NCBI RefSeq assembly: GCF_008806385.1
Contig: NZ_VZZK01000006.1
Location: 1-64,000 of the forward strand
Length of the DNA: 64,000 nt
Direction: 5' to 3'
DNA from: Methylobacterium soli
GTDB taxonomy: Bacteria; Pseudomonadota; Alphaproteobacteria; Rhizobiales; Beijerinckiaceae
Part shown: positions 1 to 8,357 of the stretch, piece after piece
Layout of the letters: the number at the start of each line of letters is the position of its first letter
Position numbering within the stretch: the stretch's first letter is position 1
Translations under genes and position numbers: made by a program
The notes under the pieces: model-generated
The model's input: the letters and a program-made list of their open reading frames with translations, nothing else
What the model was told of the DNA's origin: nothing
The model's database searches: none

Positions 1-101
1 ACCCACGCTCACCCCCGGGCTTGGTGTCCCTTGGGAGCAACGGTCTTCCGCCTGCCACCGCACCCACGACCATACCAGAGGCAGCGGAATTCAAGTTACA
101 A

Positions 102-287
102 GGGATGAGCGCCTTCAGGATGGAGCATGCGGTCGTATCGCCGGCTGGGCGCCGATCGGGCGCACCTCGTTCTGAAAGGTCTCGACCCTCACCCTGTCCC
201 TCTCCCGCACGGGAGAGGGGATCCGCGCCCGCGTCAGCACGGGCCCGGCCGACGGTCCCGTCGCAACGCGATCGGGAACCGCTCTAG
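102..287 (+). repeat. Dispersed ~185-bp intergenic repeat, copy 1
   Basis: By eye this is the reverse complement of 31166-31350 with roughly nine mismatches. It carries a strong palindrome made of half-sites CCCTCTCCCG and CGGGAGAGGG around 200-220, and ends in a GCAACGCGATCGGGAAC segment that recurs in part near 31430. Small open frames in both copies encode the same meaningless peptide, as expected of a copied non-coding element. Confidence 0.85.
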
Positions 288-536
288 CCGAGCCGGCCTC
301 CGAGCCTGAGCCGGACCCGCGCCGCTCGGGCGACGGGCCCCCGACGCGCGATCCGGCGGGCCGCGGCCCGTGAGCCGGCGGATGACCGCCGCGCCCGTGC
401 GGGCTCGCGCCTGCTCCGGCAACGGACGCCAGAACGCTCCGCCGAATTGGGGGCCGGTTCGGCGCTGGGCAGCGCATAACATCGAAGATTGAGAGATGTT
501 CTTGATTACAACCTGATCCGGCGCGGCCATGATGAG

Positions 537-640
537 GCGTGTGTTATTTTATCAATACAATTAATACGTGTGTACTGACGAATCTACGTAGTTAACCAAG
601 ATTTCACCGGTCTCTGGTGTACTTTCCCCCGTCTTATCAG
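537..640 (+). promoter_or_regulatory. AT-rich putative promoter region of the peroxidase gene
   Basis: About 70 bases from 537 are dominated by A and T, with TTATTTTATCAATACAATTA and a CTACGTAG palindrome near 590, ending 40-60 bases before the ATG at 679. In DNA this GC-rich, such an island usually marks a promoter or regulator site. No specific regulator motif (for example an FNR box) was confidently read. Confidence 0.35.
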
Positions 641-678
641 TTATGGCGGTCGCGGATCGCCCTCGGGGTTGATCCACC

Positions 679-1692
679 ATGCTGCTGAAACTCGGACGCG
701 CGGCGTCGGTGCTGGTTCTGGCAAGCCTGTGCCTGCCGGCACGCGGGACGGAGGACGGGATCGCGGCGCTCAAGGCCCAGTATCGGCGGCCCATGCAGGT
801 GCCGTTTCCGGACGAGGCGCCCTACTCGCCCCAGATGGCGACGCTCGGCAAGATGCTGTTCTTCGATCCGCGCCTGAGCGGGATGCAGCACATGAGCTGC
901 GCGAGCTGCCACAACCCTTCCTTCGGCTTCGAGGTGCCGGTGCCCGGAGCGATCGGGTCCACCAACAAGCCGCTGCCGCGCAAGGCCCCGACCGTGCTGA
1001 ACGCGGCCTGGCTGCCGGTTTTGTTCTGGGACGGGCGCGCGCCCAATCTCGAGATCCAGGCGCAGGGCCCGATCACAACCCCGGCCGAGATGGACGGCAA
1101 GTTCCCGGAGATCGTCGCCCGGCTCAAGGGCATCCCCGAATACCGGGCCTGGTTCGGCAAGCTGTTTCCGCAGGAGGGGGTGACGCAGGACACCCTGCTC
1201 ACCGCCATCGCCACCTACGAGCGCACCGTGGTCTCGGGCTGGGCGCCGTTCGACCGCTGGGTCGAGGGGGATGAGGCCGCCCTCTCGCCGGCGGCCCGGC
1301 GGGGTTTCGTCCTGTTCAACGGCAAGGCCGCCTGTGCCGGCTGCCACACCGGCTGGAACTTCACCGACAACAAGTTCCACGACATCGGCATCTCCACCCA
1401 GGATCTCGGCCGTGCCGCCTTCGACCCCGACAACCCCCTGGCCCGGCACGCCTTCAAGACGCCGGGCCTGCGCAACCTCACCCACCGGGCGCCGTTCGGG
1501 CATGGGGGCCAGTTCGCCGACCTCGACGCGATCGTCACCTTCTACGAGAGCGGCGGCATGAACCGCCCCTCGCGCTCGCCCCTGATGCGGCCGCTCGCCC
1601 TGACCCGGGCCGAGCACGAGGACCTGGTGGATTTCCTCAAGTCGCTGACGGCCGAGAAGACCGAGACGGCCCTGCCGAACCTGCCGAACTGA
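679..1692 (+). CDS. Di-heme cytochrome c peroxidase / MauG-family protein
   Basis: 337 residues. An N-terminal signal peptide (about residues 1-23, ending near ARG-TED) sends it to the periplasm. Two heme c motifs are visible: C74-A-S-C-H and C219-A-G-C-H, the arrangement of bacterial cytochrome c peroxidase and MauG. Length and the [12 protein letters not shown] and [11 protein letters not shown] segments fit the family, which reduces hydrogen peroxide with electrons from small cytochromes or oxidises protein side chains. It stands alone on the plus strand, with no methylamine genes nearby, so a peroxidase or generic di-heme role is likelier than MauG proper. ATG at 679 places the signal peptide correctly. 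Confidence 0.88.
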   Translation: MLLKLGRAASVLVLASLCLPARGTEDGIAALKAQYRRPMQVPFPDEAPYSPQMATLGKMLFFDPRLSGMQHMSCASCHNPSFGFEVPVPGAIGSTNKPLPRKAPTVLNAAWLPVLFWDGRAPNLEIQAQGPITTPAEMDGKFPEIVARLKGIPEYRAWFGKLFPQEGVTQDTLLTAIATYERTVVSGWAPFDRWVEGDEAALSPAARRGFVLFNGKAACAGCHTGWNFTDNKFHDIGISTQDLGRAAFDPDNPLARHAFKTPGLRNLTHRAPFGHGGQFADLDAIVTFYESGGMNRPSRSPLMRPLALTRAEHEDLVDFLKSLTAEKTETALPNLPN

Positions 1693-1759
1693 CCGGCCCC
1701 GAACCCCAACCGAACCCGGCCGCGCTGCGGCCCCTTCCCAGGCTGCGGCGGAGCCGTCG

Positions 1760-3418
1760 ATGTCGATTCGCATAAAGATCCTTCTGCCGATGCTGGCCTT
1801 CCTGCTCTTCGCGGCGGCGCTCGCCGCGGTGACGGGCCTCCGGGGACAGGCGGCCTTCACCGGGATGGCGACCCTGGCGGACCGCAATATCGCGGCCGAC
1901 GAGGCCAGCCGCGGCGCAAGGCTGCTCTTCGAGCGGGGCGATCGCCTGATGGCCCGCGTGCTGGCCATGACGGACCTGATCGAGCCGGAGGCGATCGCGA
2001 CGGAGTTCGGGGCGGTGGTGGCCGGGCTCGAGGCCAACATCGCGAAGCTCGGGGCCTCGGCGGTGTCGGCGCGCATTGCGGAGGTCGCCCGGGAGACCGG
2101 GGCGGCGGCGGCGCGCTGGCGCGACGATGCCGAGATCCTGCTCGGCATCCGCAAGGGCGCCGCGATCCCCACCACCGAGCTGATCGGGCGCCACAGCGAG
2201 CAGCTGCGCCGCCGGCTCGACGAGGCCATGGACCTCGCCGGCACCGAGGCGAAGGCCGAGATCGCCGCCGCGGGCCAGCGCATCGAGGACCAGATGCGGA
2301 TCACGCTCGGGGTCGCCGGCGTGCTCTGCGCGCTCGGCGGCGCGGTGGCGGTGTGGCTCGCGGGCCATCTCTCCAAGCCCCTGGCGCGCCTCGCCGCCGA
2401 TGCGGGCCGCCTCGCCGCCGGCGACCTCGACGTGCCGCTCGCGGGCGGCACGCGGCGCGACGAGATCGGCGCCATGGCGGCGGCCGTCCAGGTGTTCAAG
2501 GACGGGCTCCTGCGGGCCCGCGCGCTGGAGGCGGAGACCGCCCTCGCCCGCGCCGGGATCGACGCGCAGCGCAAGGCCGGGATGCGCGAGATGGCGGACC
2601 GGTTCGAGGCCGCGATCGGCTCGATCGTGGGCGGCGTCTCCTCGGCGGCGCTCCAGCTTCAGGAGACCGCCACCCATATGAGCCGCACCGCCGGGGACAC
2701 GGCCGAGCGGTCCGGGGCGGTGGCGAGCGCGGCCGAGGCGGCGGCCTCCCACGTGGCCCGGGTGGCTGGGGCGGCCGAGGCCCTCGGCACCTCGGTGCAG
2801 GCGGTGGGGCGCCAGGTCGAGGATTCGGCGGGGCTCGCCCGCAGCGCGGTGCGGCAGGCCGACGAGACCGGCCGCCTGGTCCAGGCGCTGAGCGAGGCCG
2901 CCGACCGCATCGGCAGCATCGTGAGCCTGATCTCCAAGATCGCCGGCCAGACCAACCTGCTGGCGCTGAACGCCACCATCGAGGCGGCCCGGGCCGGCGC
3001 GTCCGGACGGGGCTTTGCCGTGGTGGCCACCGAGGTGAAGGATCTGGCGAGCCAGACCGCCCGCGCCACGCAGGAGATCTCCGCCCAGATCGGCGCGATC
3101 CAGGGCACGACCGATCAGGCGATCGGGGCGATCGACGCCATCGCGGCCCGGATCCGCGAGATGAGCGGCCTCGCCACCGCCATCTCGGCGGCGGTGGGAG
3201 AGCAGGGCGCGGCCACCCAGGCGATCGTGCGCAACGTCGCCGACGCGGCGTCCGGGGCGGGCGACGTCACCGGAAACATCGCCGGCGTGGCGCGGATTGC
3301 GGAGGATACCGGCGCCGCCGCCGGCCAGGTGCTGAGCGCGGCTTCCGACCTGTCCGGCCAATCCGGGCACCTGCGCGCCGAGGTCGACCGCTTTCTCGCC
3401 AGCGTGCGCGCCGCCTGA
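1760..3418 (+). CDS. Methyl-accepting chemotaxis protein (helical sensor, HAMP, MCP)
   Basis: 552 residues. Transmembrane helix at about 7-27, a helical periplasmic region of about 150 residues with no Cache signature, a second membrane helix near 180-202, a HAMP domain (about 200-255) and a C-terminal signalling domain. The signalling tip is conserved: the segment around residues 395-430 contains [18 protein letters not shown] and [10 protein letters not shown], which contacts CheA/CheW. The ligand cannot be predicted. No che genes are nearby, as is usual for scattered receptors. Confidence 0.93.
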   Translation: MSIRIKILLPMLAFLLFAAALAAVTGLRGQAAFTGMATLADRNIAADEASRGARLLFERGDRLMARVLAMTDLIEPEAIATEFGAVVAGLEANIAKLGASAVSARIAEVARETGAAAARWRDDAEILLGIRKGAAIPTTELIGRHSEQLRRRLDEAMDLAGTEAKAEIAAAGQRIEDQMRITLGVAGVLCALGGAVAVWLAGHLSKPLARLAADAGRLAAGDLDVPLAGGTRRDEIGAMAAAVQVFKDGLLRARALEAETALARAGIDAQRKAGMREMADRFEAAIGSIVGGVSSAALQLQETATHMSRTAGDTAERSGAVASAAEAAASHVARVAGAAEALGTSVQAVGRQVEDSAGLARSAVRQADETGRLVQALSEAADRIGSIVSLISKIAGQTNLLALNATIEAARAGASGRGFAVVATEVKDLASQTARATQEISAQIGAIQGTTDQAIGAIDAIAARIREMSGLATAISAAVGEQGAATQAIVRNVADAASGAGDVTGNIAGVARIAEDTGAAAGQVLSAASDLSGQSGHLRAEVDRFLASVRAA

Positions 3419-3472
3419 TTGCAGACCCTGGCCTGCCGAGGCAGCATGGTGCGCGCATTCGGGGAGGCCGGG

Positions 3473-4126
3473 GTGGGACGTGTCAGAGTCGCGGGGTTTT
3501 CCGTGTCGCTCGATGGGTTCGGGGCGGGCCCGGAACAGAGCCTTCAGGATCCCCTGGGCCGGCGTGGGCCGGAGCTCCACCAATGGTTCTACGGAACGAG
3601 GACCTTCAGGGCCATGTTCGGCAAGGGCGGCGGCTCGGAGGGCGTCGACGAAACCTTTGCCCACCGCGCGATGGACGGCTTCGGTGCCTTCATCCTCGGC
3701 CGGAACATGTTCGGTCCCGTGCGCGGGGCATGGCCGGACGACAGCTGGAAGGGCTGGTGGGGCGACAATCCACCCTACCACGCGCCGACCTTCGTTCTGA
3801 CGCACCATGCGCGCGCGCCGATCGTGATGGAGGGCGGCACGACGTTCCACTTCGTCACGGACGGGATCCACGCCGCGCTCGATCGCGCACGCGAGGCCGC
3901 GGGCGGACGTGACGTCAAAATCGGGGGTGGCGTCGCGACCATTCGCCAATACCTGCAGGCCGGCCTGATCGACGACCTGCACCTTGCGGTCACGCCTGTC
4001 CTGCTCGGGCGCGGCGAGGCGATGTTCGAAGGCCTGGACCTCCCCGGCCTCGGCTACCGCGCGGTGGATTCCACGCCCACCGACCTCGCGACGCATATCG
4101 TGCTCGGGCGCTCGCAGGACCCATGA
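3473..4126 (+). CDS. Dihydrofolate reductase-like (RibD C-terminal domain) protein
   Basis: 217 residues from GTG at 3473, chosen because GGGGAGG at 3461-3467 sits five bases upstream and the product then begins GRVRVAGFSVSLDGF, the usual N-terminal beta strand of the family. The open frame continues upstream to TTG 3419 and ATG 3446, which lack this context. Family members are NADPH-dependent reductases of the DHFR fold; small stand-alone versions are mostly uncharacterised. Visible motifs are FILGRNMFGP and the C-terminal GGGVATIRQYLQAGLIDDLHLA. It follows the chemoreceptor stop by 54 bases and may share its transcript. Confidence 0.82.
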   Translation: MGRVRVAGFSVSLDGFGAGPEQSLQDPLGRRGPELHQWFYGTRTFRAMFGKGGGSEGVDETFAHRAMDGFGAFILGRNMFGPVRGAWPDDSWKGWWGDNPPYHAPTFVLTHHARAPIVMEGGTTFHFVTDGIHAALDRAREAAGGRDVKIGGGVATIRQYLQAGLIDDLHLAVTPVLLGRGEAMFEGLDLPGLGYRAVDSTPTDLATHIVLGRSQDP

Positions 4127-4235
4127 CCTCCGGGTCCGTGGGTTTGGCGCCTGACGCTGCCGGGGCCGCAGGCCATCCGTCGCGGAGACGGCTGATGCGC
4201 CGGCCGTGACGCGCTATTCCAGGCCGTGCCATGAC

Positions 4236-4280
4236 GACGCCGAAAACAGGGGCGACGCCGGGAACAGGGGCGACGCCGAC
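4236..4280 (+). repeat. 18-bp tandem repeat, 2.5 copies
   Basis: Units GACGCCGAAAACAGGGGC and GACGCCGGGAACAGGGGC followed by half a unit, in the spacer before the TauE-type exporter gene. Non-coding as far as can be seen; one of several short arrays at gene edges in this window. Confidence 0.8.
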
Positions 4281-4312
4281 TGAGCCTCACGCATCTGGAT
4301 CTTGCGGTCACC

Positions 4313-5065
4313 ATGCCCATCGCGCTCGAACCCTTCCCCCTTGCGGTCGCGGGCTTCGCCTTCTTCCTCGCCGGGTTCGTCAAGGGCGTGGTCGGGCTTG
4401 GATTGCCGCCCGTGGCCATGGGGTTGCTCAGCCTCGTCATGATGCCGGCCCAGGCTGCCGCGCTCCTGGTGGTCCCGGCCTTCGTCACCAATGTCTGGCA
4501 GCTCGCGGCCGGTCCGCGCTTCGCCGCAATGGTGCGCCGCCTCTGGCCGATGCTCGCGGCGAGCACCGTCGGGACCCTGGCGGCGGCCGCCCTCCTTCAC
4601 GGGGCGTTCGGGGGTGGGGCCATCGTGGCCCTGGGATTCGCCCTGATCGCCTCCGCGATCCTCGGGCTTGCTGCCCCGCGCCTCCGGGTGTCGCCGGGCA
4701 CCGAGCGGTGGCTCGCGCCCCTCGCCGGGGCGGCGACAGGGTTGGTGACGGCGGCAACCGGCGTCTCCTCGATCCCGGCCGCGCCCTTTCTCGGGGCCCT
4801 GGGCTTCAACCGGGAGGACCTCATCCAGGCGCTCGGGCTCTCCTTCACGGTCTCCACCGTGGCGCTTGCCCTGGCACTCGCCGGCAGCGGCATTCTGAGC
4901 GTCGGCATCGCGGGCGTCTCGGCCCTGGCGCTGGTGCCGGCCCTCCTCGGCATGCGGTTGGGCGGCTGGATGCGCGGCCGGGTCAGCGAACCGGTCTTCC
5001 GGCGCTTCTTCTATTTCGGGCTCCTGGGGCTCGGGCTTCACCTCGCGGCCCGGGCCCTGGTCTGA
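4313..5065 (+). CDS. TSUP-family (TauE/SafE) membrane exporter
   Basis: 250 residues, nearly all hydrophobic, with about eight transmembrane segments. The N-terminal half holds AGFVKGVVGLGLPPVAMG and the second half TGLVTAATGVSSIPAAPF, the two-fold internal repeat typical of sulfite or organosulfur exporters (TSUP). The substrate in this family is often sulfite, taurine-derived sulfur or other anions, but neighbours give no hint which. The gene is alone and converges on the UbiH-type hydroxylase gene. Confidence 0.87.
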   Translation: MPIALEPFPLAVAGFAFFLAGFVKGVVGLGLPPVAMGLLSLVMMPAQAAALLVVPAFVTNVWQLAAGPRFAAMVRRLWPMLAASTVGTLAAAALLHGAFGGGAIVALGFALIASAILGLAAPRLRVSPGTERWLAPLAGAATGLVTAATGVSSIPAAPFLGALGFNREDLIQALGLSFTVSTVALALALAGSGILSVGIAGVSALALVPALLGMRLGGWMRGRVSEPVFRRFFYFGLLGLGLHLAARALV

Positions 5066-5234
5066 CGCGAGGCCCGCCGCGTTCTCCCGGGTAGCCGATC
5101 GCGATCCGGTCACCCTGCTGGCTGAAGGCCCGCTTGCCCGGTCCGACGTCCGGGACAGTCTGTCGCGCTCCCCAAAGCCGATCGATGCGAATCCCCAGCC
5201 TTCCGATGTCAGCGGATCGGCGCGCGAACCAACC

Positions 5235-6530
5235 TCACAGCGCCTCCCCGCGCATCAGCCGCGGCTGCGGCCCGCGCAGGCCCGCCGCCTCGTCGATGAA
5301 GAAGCGCTTGAGCCCCGGCATCCGGTCGACGAGGCCGAGGCCGAAATCGCGGGCGAGGCGGACCGGAAGCACGTCGTTCGAGAACAGGCGGTTGAGTCCG
5401 TCGGTGGCGGCCGCCATCGCCAGGGTGTCGAAGCGGCGGGCGCGCTCATAGGCCCGCAGCACCTCGGGGCCGCCCGGGTCCATGCCGAGGCGCAGGGCCT
5501 CGGTGACCGCCTCGGCCAGCGCCGCCGCGCTGGTGAGGGCGAGGTTGAGCCCCTGGCCGGCGAGCGGGTGGATGACGTGGGCGGCATCCCCCAGCAGCGC
5601 GAGGCGCTCGGCCCGGAAGCTGCGGGCGATGCCGAAGGCGAGCGGGTGGGCGCTCGGGCCGGCCTCGAGGGCGATCCGGCCGAGATTGGGGGTGAAGCGC
5701 CGCTCGACCTCAGCCAGCACCTCGGCCTCGCCGCCGCCGAGCAGCGCCGGCACGTCGGCCTCCCGCTCCGTCCAGACGATCGAGGCGCGGTGGCCGAGCG
5801 CGCCGCCCGGGGCCAGCGGCAGCATCGCGAAGGGGCCGCCCGGCAGGAAATGCTCGTAGGCCCGGCCGCCATGGTCGCGCTCATGCGCGATCGTCGCGAC
5901 GATGCCCGATTGCGGGTAGCGCCAGCCGACCCAGCCGATCCGGGCGGCCTCGCGCAGGCGCGACCGCGCCCCGTCCGCCGCCACGACGAGCGAGGCCCGG
6001 AGCACCCTCCCGTCGTCGAGGATCGCCCGGATCGCCCCCCGCTCCGGCTCGGCCCGGCGGATCCCGGTGGGTTCGAGCACGATCCCGGCCGCGCCCGCCG
6101 CCGCGATCAGGGCCTCGACCAGGGGCTCGGCCTCGACCATGTGGGCGAAGGGCGCGGGCTCGCCGGCGCCCTTCGCGCCGGCGTCGTGGGCGGCGCCTTC
6201 CTGCGAAAAGGTGAGGAAGACCGGGCGGATTGGGTCGGCGAGGCGGCTGTCGCTCACCACCATGTCGGTGATGGGCTGGCGCGCCCCCGCGATACGCTCC
6301 CAGATCCCGAGCCGCTCGAACAGGTGCCGGCCCCCCGCCGCCACAGCGTAGGCGCGCCCGCGCTGGCGCGCGTTCCCGGCTTTGAGGCCCGGATCGCAGA
6401 TCGTGACGGTTAGGGCCGCGCCGTGCGCCTGTTTCAGGGCGAGCGCCAGGGCGAGCCCCGGAATGCCGCCGCCCGCCACCACCAGGCTGCGGGCGCCCGC
6501 GCGCGCTGTCGAACCCACCACGCGTCCCAC
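5235..6530 (-). CDS. UbiH/UbiF-type FAD-dependent hydroxylase
   Basis: 431 residues from GTG at 6530. N-terminal Rossmann motif VVAGGGIPGLALALAL binds FAD; the mid-protein DG motif is LVVAADGARSRLRE; the GD motif is LALLGDAAHVIHPLAGQG near residue 300. These three together define the class A flavin monooxygenases that hydroxylate ubiquinone precursors. Length is slightly above the usual ~400 because of the extra N-terminal residues, so a start a few codons later is possible. Divergent from tesB. Which ring position it hydroxylates cannot be told from sequence. Confidence 0.88.
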   Translation of the reverse strand: MGRVVGSTARAGARSLVVAGGGIPGLALALALKQAHGAALTVTICDPGLKAGNARQRGRAYAVAAGGRHLFERLGIWERIAGARQPITDMVVSDSRLADPIRPVFLTFSQEGAAHDAGAKGAGEPAPFAHMVEAEPLVEALIAAAGAAGIVLEPTGIRRAEPERGAIRAILDDGRVLRASLVVAADGARSRLREAARIGWVGWRYPQSGIVATIAHERDHGGRAYEHFLPGGPFAMLPLAPGGALGHRASIVWTEREADVPALLGGGEAEVLAEVERRFTPNLGRIALEAGPSAHPLAFGIARSFRAERLALLGDAAHVIHPLAGQGLNLALTSAAALAEAVTEALRLGMDPGGPEVLRAYERARRFDTLAMAAATDGLNRLFSNDVLPVRLARDFGLGLVDRMPGLKRFFIDEAAGLRGPQPRLMRGEAL

Positions 6531-6581
6531 TCCCTCGTGCCCCGGCCTTGCCCCGCCGCAGGATAGGGCGCGCGGTGGCGC

Positions 6582-6617
6582 GAGACCAGCGCCGAGACCA
6601 GCGCCGAGACCAGCGCC
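6582..6617 (+). repeat. Perfect 12-bp tandem repeat, 3 copies
   Basis: GAGACCAGCGCC three times without mismatch, in the 188-base divergent spacer between the hydroxylase and tesB. Twelve is a multiple of three and the frame stays open into tesB, but the tesB family starts after it, so I treat it as non-coding. Confidence 0.9.
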
Positions 6618-6718
6618 GCCTGCGGGCGTGGCCTCCCGGGCGAAGCCTGCTATGTGCTGCCCCGCAGGCCAGACTGGCGCCGGCTCCGGCCGCCGCGCCT
6701 CGGAGCATTCGTGAGCGC

Positions 6719-7588
6719 ATGACCGGAATCGTCGCCGAACTCCTCGACATCCTCGACCTCGAGCGCCTCGAGGTCGACCTCTTCCGCGGGGTCAGCCCGA
6801 ATCTCGGCTGGCCCCGGGTGTTCGGCGGGCAGGTGGTGGCGCAGGCGCTCGTGGCCGCGACCCGGACGGTGCCGAGCACCCGGCCGCCGCATTCGCTCCA
6901 CGCCTATTTCCTGCTCGGCGGCGACCCGAAGGTGCCGATCATCTACGAGGTCGAGCGCATCCGCGACGGGCGCAGCTTCACCACGCGCCGGGTCAAGGCG
7001 ATCCAGCACGGGCGCGCGATCTTCGCCATGTCGATCTCCTACCAGGACCAGGAGGACGGCCACGCGCATCAGGCGCGGATGCCCGATGCCCCCGACCCCG
7101 ACACCCTGCCGGAGACCCGCGCGCTGGTGGCGGCCGGGGGCGCCGGCATCCCGGCGGCGGTCGCGGCCTATTTCGCCCGCGAGCGCCCGATCGAGCTGAA
7201 GCCCGCCTCGATCAAGCGCTACCTCATCCGCGAGCCGCGCGATCCGCGCTGCCAGGTCTGGCTCCGCGCCGCCTCGGCCCTCCCGGACGATCCGGCGATC
7301 CACCAGGCCGTGCTCGCCTACGCCTCCGACATGACCCTCCTGGACGCCACCCTGATCGCGCATGGGCGGACCGTGTTCGACCCCGAGATCCAATCCGCGA
7401 GCCTCGACCACGCCCTCTGGTTCCACCGCCCGTTCCGGGCCGACGAATGGCTCCTCTACGCCCAGGACAGCCCCACCGCCGCCGGCGCCCGGGGCTTCGC
7501 CCGCGGCCAGATCTTCAACCGCGCCGGCGAGCTCGTCGCCTCCGTCGCCCAGGAAGGCCTGATCCGGCCGCGCGACGACCGGGCCTGA
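6719..7588 (+). CDS. tesB: Acyl-CoA thioesterase II (TesB)
   Basis: 289 residues from ATG at 6719; the open frame runs 57 codons further upstream but through the tandem repeat, and TesB proteins begin like MTGIVAELLDILDLE here. Two hotdog domains: an N-terminal one with GWPRVFGGQVVAQAL and HSLHAYFLLGGD, and a C-terminal one with the catalytic region DMTLLDATL and SLDHALWFHRPF. GQIFNRAGELVASVAQEGL at the end carries the conserved Gln. Hydrolyses medium- and long-chain acyl-CoA to free acid and CoA in the cytoplasm. Confidence 0.95.
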   Translation: MTGIVAELLDILDLERLEVDLFRGVSPNLGWPRVFGGQVVAQALVAATRTVPSTRPPHSLHAYFLLGGDPKVPIIYEVERIRDGRSFTTRRVKAIQHGRAIFAMSISYQDQEDGHAHQARMPDAPDPDTLPETRALVAAGGAGIPAAVAAYFARERPIELKPASIKRYLIREPRDPRCQVWLRAASALPDDPAIHQAVLAYASDMTLLDATLIAHGRTVFDPEIQSASLDHALWFHRPFRADEWLLYAQDSPTAAGARGFARGQIFNRAGELVASVAQEGLIRPRDDRA

Positions 7589-7935
7589 GGCGGGGCGCGA
7601 GCCGCCGGCGAGACCCGGCCCCGCCCTGCGACGATCCCACCCGAGGGCGTCGATTGTCGCCCGCATTGACTGCATAATGGCGTGCATTGCGCCTGAATGC
7701 TCAACAGATGGGCATTTTCCGTCGCGCCGGCGCCGATTGGCGCGGCAGGCGGCGTCCAATCCGTGGGCAGAACGGGCAGGTCCGAAAAGGTTCCGGCCGT
7801 CGCGGTGCTGGCATAGTCCTTGAATGAGGCCGGGCGAACGCGGGGCCATTCCGGCCGCGCGGGCAATCCGGACCGAGACGTCGCGCTCAAGACGGCTCCG
7901 GCAGCCGGCTCTCATTCCACAAGGGGGCGCCGCCC
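7589..7935. other. Regulatory spacer before glnK
   Basis: 347 bases without a gene. Contains TGCA...TGCA half-sites at 7671-7686, one base short of the usual NtrC spacing, and a candidate sigma-54 promoter at 7809-7823. An open frame across 7824-7935 runs into the amtB frame, has no ribosome-binding site and is a shadow. Confidence 0.6.
7809..7823 (+). promoter_or_regulatory. Candidate sigma-54 promoter of glnK-amtB
   Basis: TGGCATAGTCCTTGA fits the TGGCA-N6-TTG core of sigma-54 promoters, but the last base of the -12 GC dinucleotide is A instead of C. It lies 112 bases before the glnK start, and glnK-amtB operons are classically NtrC/sigma-54 controlled, which is the main support. Confidence 0.4.
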
Positions 7936-8274
7936 ATGAAAATCGTGATGGCCATCATCAAGCCGTTCAAGCTGGAGGAGGTGCGCGACGCCTTGACCGG
8001 GATCGGCGTGCACGGCCTGACCGTGACCGAGGTGAAGGGTTACGGCCGGCAGAAGGGCCACACCGAGATCTATCGCGGCGCCGAATACGCCGTGAGCTTC
8101 CTGCCCAAGCTCAAGATCGAGGTCGCGGTCGCGGCGGACCTGACGAGCAGCGTCATCGACGCCATCGCGGGCGCCGCCCGGACCGGCCAGATCGGCGACG
8201 GCAAGATCTTCGTGATGCCGCTCGAGAAGGCGGTCCGCATCCGCACCGGCGAGACCGACGCCGACGCCCTCTGA
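7936..8274 (+). CDS. glnK: P-II nitrogen regulatory protein GlnK
   Basis: 112 residues, the exact family length. The T-loop segment GHTEIYRGAEYAV places Tyr51 correctly for uridylylation, and the B-loop TGQIGDGKIFV and C-loop RTGE are present. P-II trimers bind 2-oxoglutarate and ATP/ADP and, when not uridylylated, plug the AmtB channel. Directly followed by amtB on the same strand (83-base gap), hence GlnK rather than GlnB. Preceded by a candidate sigma-54 promoter, implying induction under nitrogen limitation. Confidence 0.97.
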   Translation: MKIVMAIIKPFKLEEVRDALTGIGVHGLTVTEVKGYGRQKGHTEIYRGAEYAVSFLPKLKIEVAVAADLTSSVIDAIAGAARTGQIGDGKIFVMPLEKAVRIRTGETDADAL

Positions 8275-8357
8275 GGGACAGCGCCGGGCCGCGCCGCCCG
8301 CCTGCCCAGAACACTCAAAAAACCGAACATCGCATCGCGATCAGGAGTCCCGTGTCC

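Larger units (their letters stand above)
1..678. other. Intergenic region without a supportable gene
   Basis: No convincing coding region. Bases 1-100 match nothing I recognise. Bases 102-287 are one copy of a repeated element with a second, inverted copy near 31.2 kb. Bases 288-480 are ordinary GC-rich spacer. From about 537 to 620 the composition becomes strongly AT-rich, unlike the rest of the window, just before the cytochrome c peroxidase gene, and probably holds its promoter. Short open frames here are shadows of the repeat. Confidence 0.6.

Noticed and set aside
1..287. Insertion-sequence remnant at the left edge
   Set aside because: No transposase motif, terminal inverted repeats or target duplication could be read.
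679..1692. MauG maturation enzyme for methylamine dehydrogenase
   Set aside because: The di-heme motifs fit, but no mau genes are adjacent; the generic family name is safer.
637..4096. Long minus-strand open frames (645 and 819 codons) opposite the peroxidase and chemoreceptor genes
   Set aside because: They mirror real plus-strand genes with clear motifs, translate to Arg/Gly/His-rich sequence without domains, and are expected by chance at this GC content.
7671..7686. NtrC-binding site TGCA-N8-TGCA
   Set aside because: Spacing is one base short of the usual arrangement and inner bases do not match, so it is only mentioned as context, not annotated.
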